A DNA stretch of 64,000 bases from the NCBI GenBank assembly GCA_963663635.2, contig CAXXMY010000015.1:74970-138969 (forward strand). Direction: 5' to 3'. The notes under the pieces are model-generated. The model did no database searches and had not been told where the DNA came from. It worked only from the letters and a program-made list of their open reading frames with translations. The stretch is from Poriferisodalis sp963663635 (GTDB lineage Bacteria; Actinomycetota; Acidimicrobiia; Acidimicrobiales; Poriferisodalaceae). Within the stretch, counting starts at the first letter, position 1. Each line of letters begins with the position of its first letter. Shown in pieces: positions 57,850 to 64,000 of this stretch. Made by a program: the position numbers and the translations under genes.

Positions 57850-59538
57850 CTATGGTTCGGCGCTGGCGCCGTTTCCTTGTGGCGCTGGGTCGCTGCCTTG
57901 GAAGATCCCGGGTTCGAGTTGGAGGTATTTTCCGAAGAATGGCTCGGTGTCGGCGCCGACGCGCTTGCAGTAGGCGAGTGTTGCGATGGTCACAAATTTG
58001 TGGTTGATGCCGATGCCTTTGAAGATGAGGCTCTCTTTGTGGTAAAAGTTGGCGCGTCGGTTCGGCAGTCTGGATTTCATGGTGCCGAAGTAGGACTCGA
58101 TGTCTTGTCGGCGGCCGAAGTACTGCGCGGAGCCAGGGTGGGATTCGGGGTGGGCTCGTAGTGCGGCTGTGCGGCGCCTGTGGGGTTTCTGGTCGCGTTC
58201 TTTGTCGGTGCTGTTGAGCTGGATTCTGACGGTCGCGCCTCGTAGGTCGGGGGGTACGAGCGGGTAGTCGGGAAGGCTCCAGTACATGTACATGACCGTC
58301 CGCCCGTTTTTCTGTCGTTTTCGAGGCTCGAGGTAGCGGGGGTCGAGTGCGACGCGATATTTGTGGCCGTGGCTGTCGACGAAGAACACGTTCGGGCTGC
58401 CGTCTGTGGCCTGGACTGCGAGGGTGGTCGTGGTGCCGTCGGTTCGCTTGAATCTGTGTTTTCCGAGGCTGCGGCCCGCGTATTTGTTGCCCGGTGTCCT
58501 GGCGGTCTTGGCGATTCCGTGTATTCCTTGGTCCAGCAGCCGGTCGATCTGCTTTGAGTACATGGCCATGTCGTGAATCATTGCTCCGATGTGCGCATCG
58601 GGTCGGAGTTGGCGCATGCGCTCGACGGCGTCGATGGCGATGTCTGCTTCGGTCCCTTCCCTGTCGCGTCTGGGGTCGAAGCTGAGGGGGTAGCGCTCAT
58701 TCTTGAAGTCGCTGCGTACGGAGCAGACGACGATCTTCGTGGTCGGAGCGGTGGACCGGGTGCCGTCCCGGTTGGTGTGTGGCTTGGCGTCGTTGTCGCG
58801 GCGCTTGCGAGTCTTGTTGTTGTGAATCGCCTTGATTTCGGACTCGTCAGCGGGAACGCACTGGGAGAGGTCAGGGTTGGTGCCGGTCCCTTTTCGAGGC
58901 TGCAGGCATCCGCCGTGGATCGCCGCGTCGATCGCGCTGCCGGTGGCGATATCAGCGAAACCGAGAAGCGTTTCGACGGAGAGGTAATCCATGCGGAACC
59001 GGTAGAACTTGAAGCGATCCGGGCGTGACTCGCTCAGGCGCCGTTCGAGATGATCGGGCCAACAGGCCTCCAGGACGCGGCGGAGCGTGTCCCACAGCGA
59101 CCCCACGTTGCCGCCGGCGGTGTCCGGGCTGATGAGATTCTGGGCTACGACGGTCCCGCCGAAGGTGATCTCGATTACGCTGAAGGCCAGCATGTCCGCG
59201 GCGGTCCACGTGCGCTTGTGCCCACTGCGGGCAGGCTCTCCGGGCGGATAGTCGAATTCGTCGATGATGGCTTGGAAGTGCTCGGACTGGCGCCAGAACC
59301 CGTCGCTGCACACCTGTGCGAACAGTTCCTGTTCTGGGGTGAGCTTGATGCCCGGCCCTTGGACGGTGCGTTCTGAGTCGCTGGAGGCATCGCCCGGCGC
59401 GTTGTTGGGCCCGGCGGGTCGGTTCTCTGGCGGGAGCTCGTCCTCGTAGATTTCGATTTCGTCGTCGCGTACCGCTGTGCGGCCTTCGAATAGCGGCCTG
59501 CTCCGGCTGCTGTCGTTGCTAGGCACCGGGGACCCCAT
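57850..59538 (-). CDS. DDE-like transposase of an unrecognised family
   Basis: 562 aa from ATG 59538, which overlaps the end of the recombinase-like gene by 20 bp. Transposase-like features: a conserved helical N-terminal region (WTAADMLAFSVIEITFGGTVV), a first acidic strand candidate (KIVVCSVRSDF), HIGAMIHDMAMYSKQIDRLLDQG (likely second catalytic Asp), and RRQDIESYFGTMKSRLPNRRANFY (likely catalytic Glu within an E-S-x-F-x-x-x-K helix, as in IS4/IS1182-like elements). I do not recognise the exact IS family. The long Ser/Glu/Pro-rich region before residue 70 is variable. Co-oriented with and coupled to the recombinase-like gene. Confidence 0.6.
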   Translation of the reverse strand: MGSPVPSNDSSRSRPLFEGRTAVRDDEIEIYEDELPPENRPAGPNNAPGDASSDSERTVQGPGIKLTPEQELFAQVCSDGFWRQSEHFQAIIDEFDYPPGEPARSGHKRTWTAADMLAFSVIEITFGGTVVAQNLISPDTAGGNVGSLWDTLRRVLEACWPDHLERRLSESRPDRFKFYRFRMDYLSVETLLGFADIATGSAIDAAIHGGCLQPRKGTGTNPDLSQCVPADESEIKAIHNNKTRKRRDNDAKPHTNRDGTRSTAPTTKIVVCSVRSDFKNERYPLSFDPRRDREGTEADIAIDAVERMRQLRPDAHIGAMIHDMAMYSKQIDRLLDQGIHGIAKTARTPGNKYAGRSLGKHRFKRTDGTTTTLAVQATDGSPNVFFVDSHGHKYRVALDPRYLEPRKRQKNGRTVMYMYWSLPDYPLVPPDLRGATVRIQLNSTDKERDQKPHRRRTAALRAHPESHPGSAQYFGRRQDIESYFGTMKSRLPNRRANFYHKESLIFKGIGINHKFVTIATLAYCKRVGADTEPFFGKYLQLEPGIFQGSDPAPQGNGASAEP

Positions 59539-60166
59539 CGGAGCTCCAGCCGAGCGCGGCCACTGTGCGGTCCAGCGACTTATTGCCCAAGAACTGCGCT
59601 GCGGCGAAGATGCCGTCGGCGGCAGCGATGGCTGCAGCAGTGGTGAGCCGGATCGATCCTGCCCTGACGCCGGGTTTTCCGGCAAGCCCGGCGTCGACGA
59701 GGACCTTGCGCAGCCGCACCGCCACCGAGTGGGTCGCGCGTTCGGCCGGCAGGGACGCGGTGACGCACAACCGCACGCCGGGCCGAACCTTGCGAGGGTG
59801 GCTGCGCAGATGGGACGCGATCTCGACGAGGCTCCACTCGTCGAGGGGGTTGGTGCGCGTGGCGGGGCCGCTGAACTTCACCGTGGCGTTGTCGATGTCC
59901 ACGTCAGCAGCGGTGGTCGCTGAGATATCGCGTGGGGTGCCCCCGGCGAATGCCAGGGCGACGAGCACCGGCCACTCCGACGCCCACATTCCTGTATCGG
60001 CAAAGTCCCGAACGGTCTGAGCCTCGACCTCGGTGAGGGGCCGAGTTGACTCCTTAGCCTGAATCCACCGATTGGTTGTTGGTGAGCGTGGGATTTCTGG
60101 GCCGGTGGCGGGTTGGGGTCGTGCGGGGTTGTTGGGGGTGTGGTTTTGAATCGCCCTGGGACGTTC
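59519..60166 (-). pseudogene. Tyrosine-recombinase-like protein, N-terminus lost at the IS110 border
   Basis: Open for 215 codons but without a plausible start: the frame closes at TAG (60167-60169), exactly at the right edge of the IS110 element. The preserved part runs from IQAKESTRPLTEVEAQTVRDF through VALAFAGGTPRDISATTAADVDI (resembling the first catalytic Arg region), SIRLTTAAAIAAADGIFAAA (position of H-x-x-R) to FLGNKSLDRTVAALGW (position of LGH...Y). The canonical His and Tyr are not evident, so it is either a degenerate recombinase or a recombinase-fold accessory protein. Probably truncated by insertion. Confidence 0.5.
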
Positions 60167-61327
60167 CTATAGATGTCAAGTGCGGGTTGTGAGGGTGGCG
60201 AGGTCGCCTCGGAGGGTGCGGTAGAGCTCTCGGGCGACGAAGCGTTTGAGGCAGCGGATGGCTTCTTTTTTGGTTTTGCCTTGGGCGAGGCGGCGGTCGG
60301 TGTAGCTGCGGGTTCGTTCGCAGTAGCGGAGCCGGACGATGACGATCATGTGCAGGGCGCGGTTGGCGTCGCGGTTGGGTGCGAAGTTGAGTCGGTGACG
60401 CTGGGTGCGCCCGCTCGACGCGGGGACCGGCGCGGCTGCGCACAGGTGAGCGAACGACGCCTCAGTGCTGAGCCGGTCGATGTTGTGGCCCGCGGCGACG
60501 AGCAGGGTCGCGGTGTGGTGAGTGCCGCACCCGAGGCGTGACAGGGTTGTGGGTGCTGCGGCGGCGACGAGCCGGTCGAGCCGGCGACCGAGCTCGTCGG
60601 CCTCGGCGCTGAGCTGGGCGACGCGGCGCCCGAGGCTGCGCAGTGCTGGGTTGGCGGCTTGGGCGGGATCGGCGAGGCGGTCCGTGTCGGGCCGCAACCG
60701 AGCGCACACGGAGGCGGTGCCCTGGGGGGTCCGGCGGGTGTCGAGCTGGTCGCGCAACGCGGCCGGAGCGGTGACGAGCAGGTCGCCGAGCTGGCACAAC
60801 GCGGCGGCACGGGCCTTGACGGCGCTGTTTCGGGTCACGCTGAGCTGGCGGATCGCCTCGACGATGCCGGTGGTGTCGGTGGCGGCTGCGGTCGCTTCGC
60901 CCGAGAGCACCTTGCGCGCAGCGGCCTCGGCGTCGATGGTGTCGTTCTTGGCGCGACGCGAGCGCAGATGCGGGTGCGGCTGGTTGATCTCGATCACCCG
61001 GCAGCCCTGATCGATCAGCGACCGGGTCAGGGCCGCACCGAACGATCCGGTGGACTCGACACCGACCGCTGCGATCGGGCCGAACGACGCGAGCCATGTG
61101 TGGGTCAAGCGGTAGCCGGCGCGGGTCGCAGGGAACGACTGAGTGCCCAGTACTCGGCCGAGCGGGTCGAGCGCCGCGGCGACGTGGAAGTCGGTGTGGC
61201 AGTCAATCCCGCCGATCACCGCCTGTTGCTGGTCTGGCATGCTGTAGTCCTTCATCTCGGAGCGGCTGGCGTGCCGGGACGGGACGGACATAACAGTGAT
61301 GAGGCATCTGTTTGCGCAGGTTCCTAT
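60163..61327 (-). mobile_element. IS110-family insertion sequence (candidate boundaries)
   Basis: Contains a complete IS110 transposase gene. Both candidate ends carry GTTCCTAT (60163-60170 and 61320-61327) with further imperfect similarity next to them, as expected for IS110 elements, which lack long inverted repeats. The right boundary coincides with the end of the truncated recombinase frame. The left boundary may lie further out, up to about 61486, if the 5' noncoding region is longer. Confidence 0.5.
60176..61240 (-). CDS. IS110-family transposase (DEDD recombinase)
   Basis: 354 aa. N-terminal RuvC-like DEDD domain: Asp in VIGGIDCHTDFHVAA, Glu in VGVESTGSFGAAL, and paired Asp in KNDTIDAEAAARKVLSG. 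The C-terminal Tnp_20-like domain has LGCGTHHTATLL and PVPASSGRTQRHRLNFAPNRDANRALHMI with the conserved serine region. ATG 61240 has GAAGGA upstream; ATG 61255 is possible. IS110 enzymes join DNA using a bridge RNA encoded in the noncoding end of the element. The gene looks intact. Confidence 0.9.
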   Translation of the reverse strand: MPDQQQAVIGGIDCHTDFHVAAALDPLGRVLGTQSFPATRAGYRLTHTWLASFGPIAAVGVESTGSFGAALTRSLIDQGCRVIEINQPHPHLRSRRAKNDTIDAEAAARKVLSGEATAAATDTTGIVEAIRQLSVTRNSAVKARAAALCQLGDLLVTAPAALRDQLDTRRTPQGTASVCARLRPDTDRLADPAQAANPALRSLGRRVAQLSAEADELGRRLDRLVAAAAPTTLSRLGCGTHHTATLLVAAGHNIDRLSTEASFAHLCAAAPVPASSGRTQRHRLNFAPNRDANRALHMIVIVRLRYCERTRSYTDRRLAQGKTKKEAIRCLKRFVARELYRTLRGDLATLTTRT

Positions 61328-61486
61328 GAGGTCACGTCGCTCGTTCCGGACCGGCCGCAGCTGACAAGTCCGACAAGCAGGCCGGCGACATCGACGAGTC
61401 CCAGGCAAGGCACCCACAACGCGCAGGGCCAGTTAGCTGGCAAGTCAGACGTCGACGGCCCACTCCCCGCACACATCTTCACTGTT
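61241..61486 (-). other. 5' noncoding region of the IS110 element, possible bridge-RNA source
   Basis: About 246 bp upstream of the IS110 transposase with no convincing coding sequence. Known IS110-group elements encode their structured guide (bridge) RNA in such a region. Inverted-repeat-like stretches are visible on the minus strand near 61345-61395 (GTCGGACTTGTC, GCGGCCGG). The region also includes the border to the following IS3 element, which I cannot place exactly. Confidence 0.35.
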
Positions 61487-61524
61487 TGTTAGAGGCTCCT
61501 GATGTTGGATACGAGGATGGAGTC

Positions 61525-61842
61525 ATGCCACATGAGATGTCGCCTGGGAAGCCGACGACGCGTCGGTACAGCGAGGCGGAGTCCGAGCGTGCTGTGCGTG
61601 CGGTGCGTCAGCTTCGAAAGGAGCTGGGCACCGATCACGGGACGGCGGGGCGGGTCGCGGCCCAGTTGGGGATCGGGGTGGAGTCGCTGCGGTCGTGGGT
61701 GCGCCAGGCCGAGGTCGATGCTGGGTTGAGGCCTGGTGTGAACAGCGAGCAGGCTGAGCGGATCAAGGCGCTGGAGGCCGAGGTCCGGGAGCTGCGGCGG
61801 GCGAACGAGATCTTGCGCAAGGCGTCGGCTTTCTTCGCGTAA
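61525..61842 (+). CDS. IS3-family transposase OrfA
   Basis: 105 aa helix-turn-helix protein: RRYSEAESERAVRAVRQLRKELG, AAQLGIGVESLRSWVRQAEVDAG and the leucine-zipper-like IKALEAEVRELRRANEILRKASAFFA, typical of IS3 OrfA. Start ATG 61525 with GGATGGAG upstream. OrfA and OrfB are in the same register here, separated by a TAA and seven codons; one base downstream the frame would read K-G-L-D-R-P-L-R, the usual OrfA ending, so a one-base change or an unusual frameshift site is likely. Confidence 0.88.
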   Translation: MPHEMSPGKPTTRRYSEAESERAVRAVRQLRKELGTDHGTAGRVAAQLGIGVESLRSWVRQAEVDAGLRPGVNSEQAERIKALEAEVRELRRANEILRKASAFFA

Positions 61843-61863
61843 GGGGCTCGACCGCCCTCTGAG

Positions 61864-62466
61864 GTGACGGTGTCGTTCGTCGACGCTCATCGTGGCGAGC
61901 TCGGGGTCGAGCCCGTCTGCACTGCGCTGGGGGTGGCCCCGAGCACGTACTACGCGGCCAAGCACCGCCAACGGCTGCGGTCTGCGCGGGCGGTCTCGGA
62001 CGCGGTGTGGATGCCGATCTTGTTGGCGTTGTGGGTCGCGAACCGCAAGGTCTACGGGGCGCGCAAGCTGAGCAAGGCCGCCCGACGCGCCGGTCACGAG
62101 ATCGGCCGGGACCAGGTCGCCCGGCTGATGCGTGAGCTGGGCGTACGCGGCGTCAGCCGGCGGCGCAAGATGTTCACCACGCGTCAGAATCGGGACGCTG
62201 TGCGGGCGCCTGACCTGGTCAACCGGGACTTCACCGCGGATCGGCCCGACGCGTTGTGGGTGACGGATCTGACCTATGTCGCGACCGGGGCAGGGATGGC
62301 CTATGTGTGCTTCATCGTGGACGCGTTCTCCCGCCGCATCGTGGGCTGGCGGGTCGCTTCGCACATGCGCACCGAGATGGTCCTCGACGCATTGGAGATG
62401 GCCCGCCGCTCACGCGGCGGCCGTCGCCTGGTCGGGCTCGTGGCCCACTCCGACGCCGGATCGCAG
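61864..62466 (+). pseudogene. IS3-family transposase OrfB, 5' part, interrupted by IS30
   Basis: 201 codons of an rve/DDE OrfB: VDAHRGELGVEPVCTALGVAPSTYY (the HTH_21 region), KVYGARKLSKAARRAG, RPDALWVTDLTYVATGAGMAYVCFIVDAFSRRIVGW with the first Asp, and HSDAGSQ with the second Asp. It is cut after the Gln codon (62464-62466), where the IS30 element begins. The frame continues exactly at 63925 after the element. The stop reached within IS30 DNA is not the native end. Confidence 0.93.
62464..62466. repeat. Target-site duplication CAG, left copy
   Basis: CAG immediately left of the IS30 inverted repeat; its duplicate is at 63922-63924. Collapsing the two restores S-Q-F-T-S in OrfB. Confidence 0.9.
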
Positions 62467-62494
62467 GCTGGACTCAACCGGTCGTCGCAACACC
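62467..62494. repeat. IS30 terminal inverted repeat, left
   Basis: 28 bp starting GCTGGACTCAACCGG; matches the reverse complement of 63894-63921 except for one C/T at position 13. Confidence 0.95.
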
Positions 62495-63874
62495 GGTTTG
62501 TTGTAGCGAGCGTAGATGTTCGTCGAGGGCTTCTGCTGGGGTCTTCCATCCGAGGGTCTTGCGTGGCCGCGAGTTGATGGTCGCGGCGACGGCTTCGATC
62601 TCGTCGCTGGTCCATCGCGACAGGTCGGTGCGGTTGGGGAAGTATTGGCGCAGAAGTCCGTTGGTGTTCTCGTTGGTGCCTCGCTGGCTGGGGCTCTTGG
62701 GGTCGGCGAAGTAGACCGCGATGTTGGTCTCGACGGTGAATGCCGCGTGGGCGGACAGTTCCTTGCCGCGGTCCCAGGTCACCGAGCGGCGCAGCTGCTC
62801 GGGCAGTGTGGTCATTGATGCTGCGAGAGCGTTCTTCATGGTGATGGCGCCGTAGCCGGCGAGGGCGGGGCCGTTCTTGGTGCGGGCGATGACGCCGTAG
62901 CCGTGTTCGCGTGGCAGGTGGATCAGCATGGTGAAGCGGGTGGTGCGCTCGACAAGGGTGCCGATCGCTGAGCGCTTCAGACCGATCACCAGATCGCCTT
63001 CCCAATGTCCGGGCACGGCCCGGTCTTCGACCTCGGCGGGTCGTTCGCTGATCATCACCTCCGGGGTGACATGGGCCCAGGCCTTCTGGCGGGCTCGGGC
63101 CCGAGGAACCCGCAGCGCCCTCCCCGAGCGCAGGCATGCGACCAGCTCACGCTTGAGCGCACCCCGGCCTTCGACGTAGAGCGCCTGGTAGATGGCCTCG
63201 TGGCTGATGCGCATGGACTCATCATCGGGGAAATCGACACGCAGCCGGTTCGAGATCTGCTCGGGACTCCAGCCCTGCACCCAGCGGCGATCCCCACGAT
63301 GGGGCTTGTTGCGGCCCTCCCACTTCGGGCCCTCAGGCCCCAAGGCGCGACCGCCGGGCGCCCGAACCGCGCCCGAGAGCCGCTCTTGCACATAGCTGCG
63401 AAGCCGATCATTGCCGGCGAGCTTCGCTGGCCTCGGACGACGAGCGCGCCGCTCTGCGTGCCACTGCGCGATCGTCGCCTTGTACTCAAGCCGGAATGTT
63501 CTCGTCGACGCGTTCCGGCGAAGCTCCCGCGAGATCGTCGACGGGCTGCGATCGAGCCTGCGGGCGATCTCACGCACACCGAGGCCCTGGACCCGGAACA
63601 ACGCGATGTCCTCACGCTCAGCAAACGACAGAAACCGGCCCGACACCGTCGGGGACAAACATGGGTTCACCCCGCCAGCGTGACGGAACCACCGGAACCC
63701 AACGGGGGATGACACCCCCGCTTGTGCCGCCGCGTCCCCGGTCTTGTCGCCGTCAGCGATCGCCGCCCAGAACCGGACCCGGTCCTGCCGCCACGCGACT
63801 GTCGGCCGCCCCGGCGAAGGGATCTGACCCCGATACAGCTGGACCTCGCGCTGCCGCTCCCGCATCGTCGCCAT
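62474..63874 (-). CDS. IS30-family transposase
   Basis: 466 aa. N-terminal helix-turn-helix region with LSFAEREDIALFRVQGLGVREIARRLDRSPSTISRELRRN, followed by an integrase-type catalytic core: PGHWEGDLVIG (Asp), VTWDRGKELSAH (Asp), and RGTNENTNGLLRQYFP with the catalytic Glu. Complete length for the family, and ATG 63874 lies just inside the right inverted repeat. The element should be competent for transposition. Confidence 0.95.
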   Translation of the reverse strand: MATMRERQREVQLYRGQIPSPGRPTVAWRQDRVRFWAAIADGDKTGDAAAQAGVSSPVGFRWFRHAGGVNPCLSPTVSGRFLSFAEREDIALFRVQGLGVREIARRLDRSPSTISRELRRNASTRTFRLEYKATIAQWHAERRARRPRPAKLAGNDRLRSYVQERLSGAVRAPGGRALGPEGPKWEGRNKPHRGDRRWVQGWSPEQISNRLRVDFPDDESMRISHEAIYQALYVEGRGALKRELVACLRSGRALRVPRARARQKAWAHVTPEVMISERPAEVEDRAVPGHWEGDLVIGLKRSAIGTLVERTTRFTMLIHLPREHGYGVIARTKNGPALAGYGAITMKNALAASMTTLPEQLRRSVTWDRGKELSAHAAFTVETNIAVYFADPKSPSQRGTNENTNGLLRQYFPNRTDLSRWTSDEIEAVAATINSRPRKTLGWKTPAEALDEHLRSLQQTGVATTG

Positions 63875-63893
63875 CTCGCACCTCCATCATCGA

Positions 63894-63921
63894 GGTGTTG
63901 CGACGACCAGTTGAGTCCAGC
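63894..63921. repeat. IS30 terminal inverted repeat, right
   Basis: Reverse complement of the left repeat with one mismatch; followed directly by CAG. Confidence 0.95.
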
Positions 63922-63924
63922 CAG

Positions 63925-64000
63925 TTCACGTCGCTGCGATTCACCGAACGCCTCGACGAGATCGGCGCCCGCCCCAGCATCGGCACCGTCGCCGATTCCT
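63925..64000 (+). pseudogene. IS3-family transposase OrfB, continuation after IS30 (runs off the window)
   Basis: Reads FTSLRFTERLDEIGARPSIG and onward in the register that follows S-Q at 62461-62466; this is the standard OrfB stretch before the catalytic Glu. The rest of OrfB and the right end of the IS3 element lie beyond the window. Confidence 0.93.

Larger units (their letters stand above)
62467..63921 (-). mobile_element. Complete IS30-family insertion sequence inside IS3 OrfB
   Basis: 1,455 bp bounded by 28-bp terminal inverted repeats (62467-62494 and 63894-63921; 27 of 28 match) and a 3-bp direct duplication CAG. Carries one full-length transposase gene on the minus strand, whose stop codon lies inside the left repeat. 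Confidence 0.95.

Noticed and set aside
60659..61492. Plus-strand open frame over the IS110 gene
   Set aside because: Antisense shadow of the transposase; Gly/Arg/Val-rich with no motifs.

Overview
High-GC chromosomal DNA, almost entirely protein-coding, most likely from an actinobacterium. The evidence is a CIRCE-controlled groEL, a HelD-type RNA polymerase ATPase, a DUF222/HNH (13E12-like) gene, an F420-type LLM oxidoreductase, a PAC2 protein, a long Lhr helicase, actinobacterial-style glnD, hemQ plus cgoX (coproporphyrin heme route), and many apparently leaderless promoters. A member of class Acidimicrobiia is my best guess; that is inference, as no rRNA is present.

Layout. 0-8 kb: rRNA methyltransferase, tRNA-Thr(TGT), a quinone-oxidoreductase-like dehydrogenase preceded by a relic of an FAD oxidoreductase, a PfkB sugar kinase, upp, an anchored LytR_C protein, glycerate kinase and groEL. 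7.8-9.7 kb: a VapBC locus whose toxin gene is split by a piece of ISL3-type transposase between 20-bp direct repeats, then a duplicated-domain lipoprotein. 9.7-17 kb: fdhD, hemQ, an acyl-CoA dehydrogenase and a coupled trio larE - unknown - glnD. 17-24 kb: PAC2, GNAT, DoxX, GtrA, two methyltransferases, an alpha/alpha-toroid protein and a GT4 glycosyltransferase, which look like a cell-envelope glycan group. 23.7-30.3 kb: hemE-cgoX-lnt (overlapping stops and starts), a HelD-like ATPase and a CDGSH protein. 30-37.5 kb: DUF222/HNH and a very long Lhr. 37.5-43.6 kb: one ABC ATPase with two large FtsX-type permeases. 43.6-57.5 kb: a cyclase/ATPase/TPR regulator, a B12-binding subunit, 3-hydroxyacyl-CoA dehydrogenase, an APH-like kinase, HtrA, a PaaG-like isomerase, an MFS exporter, a DsbB-like protein, a DM13 protein, NIPSNAP and an LLM oxidoreductase.

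57.6-64 kb: after tRNA-Arg(CCT) the window becomes a nested mobile-element island. It holds a DDE-like transposase overlapping a tyrosine-recombinase-like gene; the latter is cut off by an IS110-family element, which is followed by an IS3-family element split cleanly by a complete IS30-family element (28-bp inverted repeats, 3-bp target duplication).

The most unusual signals are the Cys-to-Ser change at the expected nucleophile of Lnt, the split but exactly restorable vapC, the recombinase-like/DDE-like gene pair, the IS110 element with a possible bridge-RNA region, and a recurrent TANNNT box about 6-7 nt before start codons, which suggests leaderless transcription. No CRISPR array, rRNA operon or secondary-metabolite cluster was seen.
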